Of a DNA stretch of 64,000 bases, positions 44,795 to 53,683 are shown one piece after another. Position 1 is the stretch's first letter, and each line of letters starts with the position of its first letter. The position numbers were made by a program, and so were the translations under genes. The notes under the pieces are model-generated. The model made no database searches. It saw nothing but the letters and a program-made list of their open reading frames with translations, and was not told the DNA's origin. The stretch is from Cellulomonas telluris (GTDB taxonomy: Bacteria; Actinomycetota; Actinomycetes; Actinomycetales; Cellulomonadaceae), in assembly GCF_004886325.1 (NCBI RefSeq), contig NZ_QXFN01000005.1, forward strand, positions 248,001 through 312,000, given 5' to 3'.

Positions 44795-46920
44795 CCCTCG
44801 TTCATGACGCGCGCCAGCGAGGCGAACCGCGCGCTCGTGAACAGGTCGTCCAGGAGCACGAGGTTGCCCGTGCCGTCGGCGAGCGGCACCTTCCAGTTCG
44901 GGTACTCCTGGTCGGTCCCCGGCTGGTTCTGCGCCCGGCGCTCCCCCACCGCGTCGGCGAGCGAGACACCCACGAGCACGGACGGGGTCGCGAGCACCCA
45001 GCGGTGCAGCGCCTCCACGACCTCCCGCTCGGACGGGTCGTCCCCGAGCAGGCCCCGCGAGCGCAGCGCGTCCAGCATGCGCTCGCGCTCCGCGTCGGCC
45101 TCGGCCTGGACCTCGCGCAGCGGCTTGGTGAGCAGCCCGAGCCGCTCGCGCAGCTGCACGTGCTCACCGGCGAGGTACCCCGCCGTGGGCGGCAGGTCGT
45201 GCGTCGTGACGGTCGCCAGCACCTCGCGGCGGTACCGCTCGGGAGGGAGCGGGCCGTCCTCGGTCTGCTCGAACCACAGCACGGACGTGCCGAGGACGCC
45301 GCGGTCCGCCAGGTAGTCGCGCACCCACGGCTCGACGGTCCCCAGGTCCTCGCCGATGACCACGGCGCCGGCACGGTGCGCCTCGAGCGCGAGGATGCCG
45401 ACGAACGCCTCGTGGTCGTACCGCACGTACGCGCCCTCGGCGGCGCTGTTGCCCTCGGGCACCCACCAGAGGCGGAACAGGCCGATGACGTGGTCGATGC
45501 GGATCGCGCCCGCGTGCCGCAGCACGGTGCGCAGCATGTCGCGGTACGGCTTGTAGCCGGCGCGCGCCAGCTCCGTCGGGTGCCAGGGCGGCTGCGACCA
45601 GTCCTGCCCCTGCTGGTTGTACATGTCCGGCGGCGCCCCGACGGACGCACCCGTGGCGAGCACGTCGCGCAGGGCCCAGGAGTCCGCGCCGACCGGGTGC
45701 ACCCCCACGGCGAGGTCGTGCATGATCCCGAGCGTCATGCCGCCGTCCAGGGCGGCCTGCTGGGCGCGGCCCAGCTGCTCGTCGGCGACCCACTGCAGCC
45801 AGGACCAGAACCGCACCTTGTCGGCGAGCTCGACCGCGGCGGCGACGACCTCGTCCGACCACGGGTCGTGCAGCGCGTCCGGCCACGTCTCCGGCGGCCC
45901 GTACCGCTCGACGAGCGCGCACCACAGCGCGAACGTCCGCAGCCCCTCGCCCTGCTCCTCCACGAACGCGTCGAACGCCGCCTGGCGCGCGGCCGAGCGG
46001 GGCTGCGCGTGGACGACCTCCAGGGCGGCCCGCTTGGCCGCCCACACCGCGTCGCGGTCGATCGGCCCGGGGTCGACGTCGAGCGGCAGCACGGGCTCGG
46101 CCGCCCACTCGACGAGCGCCCGGTCGGCCGCGGACAGGTACCCGGCCTCGCGCACGTCCTCGGGGCGCACGTACAGCGGGTTGACGAAGCGGCGCGTGGT
46201 CGGCAGGTAGGGGCTCGGCGTCAGGGGCTCGACCGGCTCCGCGGCGTGCAGCGGGTTGATGAGCAGGAAGTCGGCGCCCTGCCGGCCCGCGAGCCAGCCG
46301 AGCTCCGCCAGGTCGGCCAGGTCCCCCACGCCCCACGACCGCTGCGAGCGCACGGAGTAGAGCTGCGCCATGAGGCCCCACGCGCGTCCGTCGCGCAGCT
46401 GCTCGGGCAGCTCCAGGCGGTCCGGGGTCACGACGACCGGGCTGTGCGCCTGCGCGCTCGGGCCCTCCGCCCAGACCTCGTGCCAGCCGAGCGGCAGGTC
46501 CGCCGGCAGCGTGAAGGTGGCGCGGCCGACCAGCCGGCCGTCGACGGTGCGCGGCTCGACGTACACGTCGGCCTGGGGCACCTCGCGCCGCCCGCCCCCG
46601 GCCTCGGGGTCGAGCTCGACCCACACCTCGACCGGGTCGCCGTGCGTGACGTGCACGGGCACCTGCACCTCGCGGCCCTCGCGCACCACGACGACGGGCG
46701 GCAGGGTCCGCCGCCACGGCATGTCCTCGACGTGGGCGAGGGCGAGCTCGATGCGCTCGGGGGTGGAGGCGTCGACGCCGAGCGCCGCGAGCACGGCGCG
46801 CAGCGTGTGCGCGCTGGCCTCGTGCTGCTCGCCGTCGTGGCCCTGGTACTGGCCGATCACGTCGTACGCCTCGGCGAGGCGCAGCAGGTCGTCGGACGGG
46901 CGGTCGGGCTGCTCGGGCAC
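44791..46920 (-). CDS. malQ: 4-alpha-glucanotransferase (amylomaltase)
   Basis: A 709-residue GH77 enzyme that moves alpha-1,4-glucan segments between maltodextrins. Catalytic regions: nucleophile Asp in AIRIDHVIGLFRLWW, acid/base Glu in VVIGEDLGTVEPW, and third Asp in VTTHDLPPTAGY. An N-terminal extension (about 1-150) with beta-sandwich character is typical of actinobacterial MalQ. The GTG at 46920 is chosen because the frame upstream is only an open shadow of the divergent peptidase gene. It acts in glycogen/maltodextrin use in the cytoplasm. Confidence 0.93.
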   Translation of the reverse strand: MPEQPDRPSDDLLRLAEAYDVIGQYQGHDGEQHEASAHTLRAVLAALGVDASTPERIELALAHVEDMPWRRTLPPVVVVREGREVQVPVHVTHGDPVEVWVELDPEAGGGRREVPQADVYVEPRTVDGRLVGRATFTLPADLPLGWHEVWAEGPSAQAHSPVVVTPDRLELPEQLRDGRAWGLMAQLYSVRSQRSWGVGDLADLAELGWLAGRQGADFLLINPLHAAEPVEPLTPSPYLPTTRRFVNPLYVRPEDVREAGYLSAADRALVEWAAEPVLPLDVDPGPIDRDAVWAAKRAALEVVHAQPRSAARQAAFDAFVEEQGEGLRTFALWCALVERYGPPETWPDALHDPWSDEVVAAAVELADKVRFWSWLQWVADEQLGRAQQAALDGGMTLGIMHDLAVGVHPVGADSWALRDVLATGASVGAPPDMYNQQGQDWSQPPWHPTELARAGYKPYRDMLRTVLRHAGAIRIDHVIGLFRLWWVPEGNSAAEGAYVRYDHEAFVGILALEAHRAGAVVIGEDLGTVEPWVRDYLADRGVLGTSVLWFEQTEDGPLPPERYRREVLATVTTHDLPPTAGYLAGEHVQLRERLGLLTKPLREVQAEADAERERMLDALRSRGLLGDDPSEREVVEALHRWVLATPSVLVGVSLADAVGERRAQNQPGTDQEYPNWKVPLADGTGNLVLLDDLFTSARFASLARVMNEG

Positions 46921-47049
46921 GCGTCGATCCTGCCACGCAGGTCCGTGACCTGCCCGGACAGCGCGCCACCGGCGTCCCGCACCTCGCAGCGGCGCGGCGC
47001 GACGGGCGCGGGAGCGGACCCCCAGGATCGGTCCGTAGCCTGTCGGACC

Positions 47050-49272
47050 ATGACCGACGCCTCCACGCCGACACCCCTGGCCTACCCGCCCGCCCCGCGC
47101 GAGGACCTCGTCGAGGACCTGCACGGGCGCGCGGTCGCGGACCCGTACCGGCGCCTCGAGGACGCCCAGGACCCCGCCACGGTGGCCTGGTCCGCGGAGC
47201 AGGACGCCCTGTACGCCACCTACCGGGGCCGCGTCGAGGCCCGCGCGGCCGACGGGCCCTTCGGGACGGCGGCGCTGCGCGACCGCCTCGGGACGCTGCT
47301 CGGTGCCGGGTTCGTCTCGGCCCCGGCGTGGCGCGGGGAGCGTCGCTTCGTCTCGCGCCGCGCGGGCGACCAGGAGCACGCGGTGGTCGTGGTCGTCGAG
47401 CCGGACGGCGCCGGCGGCGAGCGCGAGCGCGTCCTCGTCGACCCGCTGCGCCTGGACCCGGCCGGCACGACCACCCTGGACGCGTGGCAGCCGTCCAAGG
47501 AGGGCCACCTGCTCGCCTACCAGGTGTCCAGCGGCGGCACGGAGGAGAGCGTCCTGCACGTGCTGGACGTCGCGACGGGCGAGCCCGTCGACGGGCCGGT
47601 CGACCGTGCGCGCTACTCCCCGGTCGCCTGGCTGCCCGGCGGCGAGGCGTTCTTCTACGTCCGCCGCCTCGCGCCGGACCTCGTGCCGGCCGACGAGCAG
47701 CAGTACCACCGCCGCGTGTGGCTGCACCGCCTCGGGACGTCCCCCGAGCAGGACGTCGAGGTGTTCGGCGCCGGCCTGGACCGCACCAACTACTACGGCG
47801 TGTCCGTCAGCCGCGACGGGCGCTGGCTCATCGTCTCCGCCTCGGCGGGGACGGCACCGCGCACGGACGTGTGGATCGCCGACCTCACCGCGGACGGCGG
47901 CCCGGGGGCGCCGGTGTTCACCGAGGTCGCGGTCGGGCTCGACGCGGAGGTGGGCGCGTGGGTGGGCCGCGACGGCCGGCTGTACGTGCACACCGACCTC
48001 GACGCCCCGCGCGGACGCGTGTGCGTGACCGACCCGACCACGCCCGGCGTGGAGCACTGGACGACGCTCGTCGCGCAGGACGGCACGGCGGTGCTCGAGG
48101 ACGTCGCGCTCCTCGACGGCGGCGGCGACGACACGACGCCGGTGGAGCTGGTCGTCTCGTGGCGCCGCCACTCGGTGAGCGAGGTGACGCTGCACGACCC
48201 CGACACCGGCGAGCGCCGTCCCGGCGACGCGGGGACGCTCCCGCTGCCCGGGCTCGGGTCGATCTCCGGCCTCGTGACGCGGCCCGACGGCGGCACGTCG
48301 CTGTGGTTCTCGTACACCGACCACGTGACGGTGCCCCGGGTGCACCGCTACGACGCCGCGACGGGCGACCTGACCCTGTGGGCGACGCCGCCGGGCGCCG
48401 TGCCGGACCTGCCGGACGTGCATACCCGGCAGGTCGAGGTCACGAGCGCGGACGGCACGACCGTGCGCGCGTTCGTCCTCGCCCGCGCGGACCGCCTCGA
48501 CGCCGACGGCCGCCCGCTCGCCCCCGCCCCCACCGTCCTGTACGGCTACGGCGGCTTCCAGGTCTCGCTCGACCCGGCCTACTCGGCGAGCACCCTCGCC
48601 TGGGTCGAGGCCGGCGGCGTCTACGTCGTGGCGAACCTGCGCGGCGGCGGCGAGGAGGGCGAGGAGTGGCACCGCGCCGGCATGCGCGGCGCCAAGCAGA
48701 ACGTCTTCGACGACCTGTTCGCGGTCGCCGAGCACCTCGTCGCGCAGGGGTGGACGACGACCGACCGGCTCGCGGTGTGGGGCGGGTCCAACGGCGGCCT
48801 GCTCGTCGGCGCGGCCGTGACGCAGCGGCCCGACCTGTGGGCGGCCGCCGTGTGCTCGGCCCCGCTGCTCGACATGGTCCGCTACCAGCGCTTCGGGCTG
48901 GGCGTCACGTGGACGGAGGAGTACGGCGACGCCGACGTGCCGGAGGAGCTGGACTGGCTGCTCGGCTACTCGCCCTACCACCGCGTCGTCGACGGCACCG
49001 CCTACCCGGCCGTGCTGTTCACCGTGTTCGAGGGCGACACCCGGGTCGACCCCCTGCACGCCCGCAAGCTCGCCGCGGCGCTGCAGGCGGCGACGTCGTC
49101 CGACCCGGACGAGCGGCCCGTGCTGCTGCGGCGGGAGACGGGCGTCGGCCACGGCGGGCGCGCGCTGTCCCGGACCGTCGCGCTGTCGGCCGAGCAGCTG
49201 CAGTTCGTGGCGGACCGGACGGGCCTGCTCGACGCGCTCGACGCCGCCACGGCCGAGGAGGGCGCCGCGTGA
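47050..49272 (+). CDS. S9 family prolyl oligopeptidase
   Basis: A 740-residue serine peptidase. The N-terminal PREPROY start (PPAPREDLVEDLHGRAVADP) leads into a seven-bladed propeller (about 75-440), then the alpha/beta-hydrolase domain: nucleophile Ser in WGGSNGGLLVGA, Asp in EGDTRVDPLHA, His in TGVGHGGR. No signal peptide, so it is cytoplasmic, cleaving proline-containing peptides. The ATG at 47050 is 129 bp from the divergent malQ start. Its stop overlaps the mscS-type gene. Confidence 0.93.
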   Translation: MTDASTPTPLAYPPAPREDLVEDLHGRAVADPYRRLEDAQDPATVAWSAEQDALYATYRGRVEARAADGPFGTAALRDRLGTLLGAGFVSAPAWRGERRFVSRRAGDQEHAVVVVVEPDGAGGERERVLVDPLRLDPAGTTTLDAWQPSKEGHLLAYQVSSGGTEESVLHVLDVATGEPVDGPVDRARYSPVAWLPGGEAFFYVRRLAPDLVPADEQQYHRRVWLHRLGTSPEQDVEVFGAGLDRTNYYGVSVSRDGRWLIVSASAGTAPRTDVWIADLTADGGPGAPVFTEVAVGLDAEVGAWVGRDGRLYVHTDLDAPRGRVCVTDPTTPGVEHWTTLVAQDGTAVLEDVALLDGGGDDTTPVELVVSWRRHSVSEVTLHDPDTGERRPGDAGTLPLPGLGSISGLVTRPDGGTSLWFSYTDHVTVPRVHRYDAATGDLTLWATPPGAVPDLPDVHTRQVEVTSADGTTVRAFVLARADRLDADGRPLAPAPTVLYGYGGFQVSLDPAYSASTLAWVEAGGVYVVANLRGGGEEGEEWHRAGMRGAKQNVFDDLFAVAEHLVAQGWTTTDRLAVWGGSNGGLLVGAAVTQRPDLWAAAVCSAPLLDMVRYQRFGLGVTWTEEYGDADVPEELDWLLGYSPYHRVVDGTAYPAVLFTVFEGDTRVDPLHARKLAAALQAATSSDPDERPVLLRRETGVGHGGRALSRTVALSAEQLQFVADRTGLLDALDAATAEEGAA

Positions 49273-50450
49273 GCCCTGCCCTGCTCGCCCTCGCCGGTGC
49301 CACGCCGTCGCCGACGGAGACCACCGACCCCCTGATCCCGCCGATCCCCGAGAACAGGACCGACCCGCTGGCGTGGCTCCACTCCTTCTGGGACTGGTTC
49401 ACCGGCCTGCCCATGCGCATCGTGATCATCGTCGTCGTCGGCGCGCTCGTGCTGGCCCTGCTGCGCCGGCTCATCGGCTCGGTCACCAACCACATCGCGA
49501 GCGGCGACTCGCTGCTCGAGCGCGGCGTCCTCAAGCCGCTCGGCGGCAGCGAGGTGCGCTCGGTCCTGCAGAAGGCGAGCCCCGTGGCGGCCGCGCGCCG
49601 CACCCAGCGGGCCCGGACGATCGGCTCGGTCCTGCGCTCCACCGCGTCGGTGGTGGTCGGGTCGATCACCGCGATCCTGGTCCTCGACGCCCTCGGCGTG
49701 AACGTCGCCCCGCTGCTGACCTCCGCCGGCATCGTCGGCGTCGCCGTCGGCTTCGGCGCGCAGGCGCTCGTCAAGGACTTCCTGTCCGGGCTGTTCATGC
49801 TGCTCGAGGACCAGTACGGCGTCGGCGACGTCGTCGACGTGGGCCCGGCGACCGGCACCGTGGAGGCGGTCGCGCTGCGCGTGACGAAGATCCGGGACGC
49901 CGACGGCACCCTCTGGTACGTGCCGAACGGGTCGATGCTGCGGGTCGGCAACAAGACGCAGGGCTTCGGCACCGCGGTGGTCGAGCTCGACGTCGACTAC
50001 TTCGCCGACCTCGACGAGGTGCGCGCCCTGCTGGAGCGGGCGGCGGCCGAGGTCGCCGCGGAGCCCGTGGTGGGCGCGTTCGTCCAGGGCTCGCCCACGG
50101 TCACCGGGGCCGAGCGGCTGAGCGCGGAGGCCGTCACGGTCAAGCTCAGCCTGCGCACCGAGCCGGGCAAGCACTGGGAGGTCGGCCGGCACCTGCGCGC
50201 GGCCGTGCGCCGGCACCTGACGGAGGCGGGCATCCCGCTGGGCGGTCAGCGGGACCTGCTCGCGGCGCACCGGGAGGAGCTGGCGGGGGCGTCGCCGCAG
50301 GCCGCGACGGGCGGCGACGACGACGCGCCGACCGAGGGCGACGCCCCTGCCGCGGCCGATCCGGCCGACGTGCAGGAGGACCGCGACCCGCACGACACGC
50401 CGGTGCACGACGCCGTGCACCCGGACCCGGGCCGGGGCACGCGCGCCTGA
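49269..50450 (+). CDS. Mechanosensitive ion channel (MscS family)
   Basis: A 393-residue membrane protein. Transmembrane helices lie at about 47-70, 115-140 and the pore helix TM3 at about 148-175, with the MscS block TSAGIVGVAVGFGAQALVKD. The beta domain with ALRVTKIRDADGTLWYVPNG follows, then the alpha/beta C-terminal domain (about 250-340) and a long acidic disordered tail (about 345-393, Asp/Glu/Pro-rich). It would release solutes on osmotic downshock. GTG start overlaps the peptidase stop (GTGA). Confidence 0.9.
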   Translation: MSPALLALAGATPSPTETTDPLIPPIPENRTDPLAWLHSFWDWFTGLPMRIVIIVVVGALVLALLRRLIGSVTNHIASGDSLLERGVLKPLGGSEVRSVLQKASPVAAARRTQRARTIGSVLRSTASVVVGSITAILVLDALGVNVAPLLTSAGIVGVAVGFGAQALVKDFLSGLFMLLEDQYGVGDVVDVGPATGTVEAVALRVTKIRDADGTLWYVPNGSMLRVGNKTQGFGTAVVELDVDYFADLDEVRALLERAAAEVAAEPVVGAFVQGSPTVTGAERLSAEAVTVKLSLRTEPGKHWEVGRHLRAAVRRHLTEAGIPLGGQRDLLAAHREELAGASPQAATGGDDDAPTEGDAPAAADPADVQEDRDPHDTPVHDAVHPDPGRGTRA

Positions 50451-50484
50451 GAGCGGCCGCCGGACGGCGGGCAGGTCAGGCGCG
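50442..50484. terminator. Inverted repeat shared by convergent mscS-type and crr stops
   Basis: CGCGCCTGA (50442-50450) pairs with TCAGGCGCG (50476-50484); each arm contains one gene's stop codon. 9-bp stem, 25-base loop with further GC pairing possible. Likely but weak terminator. Confidence 0.4.
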
Positions 50485-50943
50485 GGGCGACCACTCCAGC
50501 AGGGGCTGCCCCGCCTCGACCCGCTCGCCGTCCGCGACGAGCCGGGTGAGCGCCGCGGGGTCGCCCTGGAGGACGACGACGGGGCAGACGGTCGCGAGGC
50601 CGGCGTCGGCGACGGCGGCGGGCGACCAGGTGAGCACGACCTCGCCGGTGCGGACGCGGCGACCGGGCTCCACGTGCACGGTGAAGCCGGCGCCGCCGAG
50701 GCCGACGGTGTCGATGCCGGCGTGCACGAGCACGCCGGCATCGACACCGAGCTCGAGCGCGAACGCGTGCGGGTGCAGTGCGCCGACCACGCCCGCGCAC
50801 GGTGCGAGCACGTCGGCACGGTCGACCGCGTCCGGCTGCACGGCGACGCCGGGCCCGACCATCTGCTCTGCGAACACGGGGTCGGGCACGTCGGCCAGCG
50901 GCCGGACGACGCCCGTCACCGGGCTGACCAGCCGCAGGGTCAC
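50476..50943 (-). CDS. crr: PTS system EIIA component, glucose type
   Basis: A 155-residue single-domain EIIA-Glc family protein. The phosphorylated His is His74 (VLVHAGIDTVGL), assisted by His59 (HPHAFALEL). It receives phosphate from HPr and passes it to an EIIB. The GTG at 50943 lies one base after the EIIB stop, so the two form an operon. No EIIC permease is in the window, so the sugar (glucose, GlcNAc or maltose type) cannot be fixed. Confidence 0.92.
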   Translation of the reverse strand: MTLRLVSPVTGVVRPLADVPDPVFAEQMVGPGVAVQPDAVDRADVLAPCAGVVGALHPHAFALELGVDAGVLVHAGIDTVGLGGAGFTVHVEPGRRVRTGEVVLTWSPAAVADAGLATVCPVVVLQGDPAALTRLVADGERVEAGQPLLEWSPRA

Positions 50944-50944
50944 G

Positions 50945-51175
50945 TCAGCGCAGCGTGTCGAGCTCGGCCGCGAGGTTGTCGGCCTCGGGACCGACGATGA
51001 CCTGCACGATGCGGCCCGAGCGGACGACGCCGAACGCGCCGCTGGCCTTCAGGGCGGCCTCGTCGACCAGCTCCGCGTCGCCGACCTCGACCCGCAGCCG
51101 CGTGATGCAGGGCTCGAGGTCGACCACGTTGGTCTCCCCGCCCAGGGCGGCCAGGATCTGCTGTGCCTTGCTCAA
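50945..51175 (-). CDS. PTS system EIIB component, glucose/GlcNAc type
   Basis: A 76-residue stand-alone EIIB domain with the phosphocysteine Cys23 in VVDLEPCITRLRVEV. It starts from a TTG at 51175, supported by GGGGAGAA upstream and by the domain beginning immediately with KAQQILAALGG. EIIB is usually fused to EIIC; here it is separate, so the membrane EIIC must be encoded elsewhere. Divergent from ptsI. Confidence 0.9.
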   Translation of the reverse strand: MSKAQQILAALGGETNVVDLEPCITRLRVEVGDAELVDEAALKASGAFGVVRSGRIVQVIVGPEADNLAAELDTLR

Positions 51176-51427
51176 GTGGTTCTCCCCACGATCCGTCGCG
51201 ACGCGCACGCCCCGGGCACCGCTGTGCGAGTACAGGCGCAGGTGCAGGTGCACCGGTCGGTGCGTGAACCCCAGGTTACCGCCGCCGGTCCCGCACCACC
51301 CACCCGGTCCGCGCACCGGTCCTCCGTCCCTGGCGCTCCCGGCCGCGGCGTGCTCGCACCGGGTGCACGGCGGCGCGCCGGGCGTGTCGAGGCTGGCACG
51401 CCGGGTCCGCGGCGCGACAGACTGCGA

Positions 51428-51449
51428 CGGCCGACGACGTCGTCGGCCG
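51428..51449. promoter_or_regulatory. 22-bp perfect palindrome in the PTS intergenic region
   Basis: Bases 51428-51438 are the exact reverse complement of 51439-51449 with no spacer. It lies 72 bp before the ptsI start in the 346-bp space (51176-51521) between the divergent PTS genes, which otherwise holds no gene I can support. Operator for a PTS regulator is the likely meaning. Confidence 0.5.
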
Positions 51450-51521
51450 GGACGCCCCGGGCACGCCGCCATCTCACGAGGCCGCGTACCGGCGCCCCGA
51501 GCGAGCAGCGAGGAGGTACGC

Positions 51522-53207
51522 GTGGGCAGCACGTCCGTCGTCACCGGCATCGGCGTCAGCCCCGGTCGGGCCGCGGCACCGGCGGCCCTGCTGCCGGAGC
51601 CCGTCGCCGAGCCGCCCGCCGGACGCCGGCTCCCCCCGGGCGCCGACACCGAGGCGGCCGCGGCCCGGGTGGCGGAGGCGGCCGACGCCGTCCGCGCCGA
51701 GCTCGACGCCGCCGCGGAGGCCGCCGAGGGCGCGAGCGCCGACCTGCTGTTCGCGACGGCCGCGATGGCGGCCGACCCGTCCCTCGTCGCCGACGCCCAG
51801 GAGCGGGTGCGCGCGGAGCACCTGGTCCCCGAGCGCGCCGTGTGGGAGGCGGCGGACGCCGTCGCCGCCCAGCTCGCCGAGCTCGGCGGGTACATGGCCG
51901 AGCGCGTGCGCGACGTCGTCGACGTCCGTGACCGGCTGGTCGCGCGGCTCACCGGGCGCCCCGCCCCGGGGCTGCCCGTGCGCCCGCACCCGTACGTGCT
52001 CGTCGCGCACGACCTGGCCCCCGCCCTGACCGCCACGCTCGACCCGGCGCGCGTGGTCGCGGTCGTCACGGCCGCGGGCGGCCCCACCTCGCACACGGCG
52101 ATCCTCGCCCGCGCCCGCGGCATCCCCGCCGTCGTCGCCGCCCCGGGGGCGGCGGGCGTCGCCGAGGGCACGCCGCTGCTCGTGGACGGGGCGTCCGGCC
52201 GGGTGACGCTCGACCCGTCGCCCGAGGCGGTGGCCCGCGTGCGCGCGCTCGGCGCCGCGGTGCGCACGTTCGACGGCGACGGGCGCACGGCCGACGGGCA
52301 CCGCGTCGAGCTGCTGGCGAACGTCGGCGACCCGGCGGAGGCCGAGTCCGCGGCGGCGTCCGGGGCCCAGGGCGTCGGGCTGTTCCGCACGGAGTTCGCC
52401 TTCCTCGACCGCACCGAGGCACCCGGGGTGGACGAGCAGGTCACCGCCTACGGACGCGTGCTCGCCGCCTTCGCGGGACGCAAGGTCGTCGTCCGCACGC
52501 TCGACGCCGGCGCCGACAAGCCGCTGCCGTTCCTGCGCGCGGCTCCCGAGGCGAACCCCGCGCTCGGCGTGCGGGGGCTGCGGGTCGCCGACGCCCAGCC
52601 GCAGGTGCTCGAGGACCAGCTCACCGCGATCGCGCGCGCCGCCGCCGAGCACCCGGGCACCACGACGTGGGTCATGGCCCCCATGGTCGCGACGGTCGAG
52701 GAGACGGAGGCGTTCGTCGCGGCGTGCGCGCGGCACGGCCTGACCGCCGCCGGGATCATGGTCGAGGTGCCGAGCGCCGCGCTGCTCGCCGCCCCGATGC
52801 TCGCCCACGCCGCGTTCGCCAGCATCGGCACGAACGACCTCACGCAGTACACGATGGCGGCCGACCGCCTGCTCGGTGCCGTGGCCCGCCTGTCCGACGC
52901 CTGGCAGCCCGCCGTGCTGCGCCTCGTGGAGGCGACCGCCCTGGGCGGTGCGGCGCAGGGCCGGCCCGTCGGGGTCTGCGGCGAGGCCGCCGCCGACCCG
53001 GCGCTCGCGGTCGTGCTCGCCGGGCTCGGCGTCACGTCCCTGTCGATGACGCCGCGCGCGCTGCCCGACGTCGCGGCCGTGCTCGCGGCGACCACGTGGG
53101 ACGAGTGCCGGCGCCTCGCACGGCTGGCCGTCGAGTCCCCCGGCGCCGACCACGCGCGGTCGGTCGTGCGGCGCGCGCTGCCCGTGCTCGAGGAGCTCGG
53201 GCTCTGA
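51522..53207 (+). CDS. ptsI: Phosphoenolpyruvate--protein phosphotransferase (PTS enzyme I)
   Basis: A 561-residue EI that moves phosphate from PEP to HPr. The phosphohistidine is His191 in AAGGPTSHTAILARARG. PEP-binding C-terminal motifs: LFRTEFAFLDR, VRTLDAGADKPLPFL, and the active-site Cys in GRPVGVCGEAAADP with IGTNDLTQYTMAADR. The GTG at 51522 has AGGAGG at 51511-51516. No ptsH (HPr) gene is adjacent. Confidence 0.95.
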   Translation: MGSTSVVTGIGVSPGRAAAPAALLPEPVAEPPAGRRLPPGADTEAAAARVAEAADAVRAELDAAAEAAEGASADLLFATAAMAADPSLVADAQERVRAEHLVPERAVWEAADAVAAQLAELGGYMAERVRDVVDVRDRLVARLTGRPAPGLPVRPHPYVLVAHDLAPALTATLDPARVVAVVTAAGGPTSHTAILARARGIPAVVAAPGAAGVAEGTPLLVDGASGRVTLDPSPEAVARVRALGAAVRTFDGDGRTADGHRVELLANVGDPAEAESAAASGAQGVGLFRTEFAFLDRTEAPGVDEQVTAYGRVLAAFAGRKVVVRTLDAGADKPLPFLRAAPEANPALGVRGLRVADAQPQVLEDQLTAIARAAAEHPGTTTWVMAPMVATVEETEAFVAACARHGLTAAGIMVEVPSAALLAAPMLAHAAFASIGTNDLTQYTMAADRLLGAVARLSDAWQPAVLRLVEATALGGAAQGRPVGVCGEAAADPALAVVLAGLGVTSLSMTPRALPDVAAVLAATTWDECRRLARLAVESPGADHARSVVRRALPVLEELGL

Positions 53208-53286
53208 CGCGCCGGACGTGTGACGTGCGCCCGCACCCGGCCGCGCAGCCGCGGTGCGCGGTGCGGGGCGTGTGAGGATGGGCGCC

Positions 53287-53670
53287 GTGAGAGCCGACTC
53301 CTTCTACGAGGCCGTCGGCGGGCACGAGACCTTCGTCCGGCTCGTCGACGAGTTCTACCGGGGCGTCGCCGAGGACCCGGTGCTCAAGCCGATGTACCCC
53401 GAGGAGGACCTGGGGCCGGCCGCGGAGCGCCTGACGCTGTTCCTCGAGCAGTACTGGGGCGGCCCCACCACCTACTCCGAGCAGCGCGGGCACCCGCGCC
53501 TGCGCATGCGGCACGCGCCGTACAAGGTGAACCCGGACGCACGGGACCGGTGGCTGCGGCACATGCGGGCCGCGGTGGACAGCCTCGACCTCGCCCCGCT
53601 GCACCGCGCGCAGCTGTGGGACTACCTCGAGCGCGCCGCCTTCTCCATGCTCAACACGTTCGAGGACTGA
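53287..53670 (+). CDS. glbO: Group II truncated haemoglobin
   Basis: A 127-residue globin closely resembling mycobacterial Glb[41 protein letters not shown] and the proximal His in MRHAPYKVN. Tyr at CD1/B10 positions and the group II WGG motif bind and stabilise O2. A GTG at 53287 gives the family-length N-terminus and has GAGG about 10 bases upstream; an ATG at 53278 would add three residues but has no room for a ribosome-binding site. Probably in one transcript with tesB (13-bp gap). Confidence 0.92.
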   Translation: MRADSFYEAVGGHETFVRLVDEFYRGVAEDPVLKPMYPEEDLGPAAERLTLFLEQYWGGPTTYSEQRGHPRLRMRHAPYKVNPDARDRWLRHMRAAVDSLDLAPLHRAQLWDYLERAAFSMLNTFED

Positions 53671-53683
53671 GGACCGCCCACCC

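Noticed and set aside
46921-49152. Minus-strand extension of malQ upstream of the GTG at 46920 to 1453 residues
   Set aside because: The added part lies opposite the S9 peptidase gene and has no domain; MalQ has normal length from the GTG.
51176-51521. A missing ptsH (HPr) gene in the PTS intergenic space
   Set aside because: No frame there encodes the HPr His-15 or Ser-46 motifs; only short open frames with unlikely composition.
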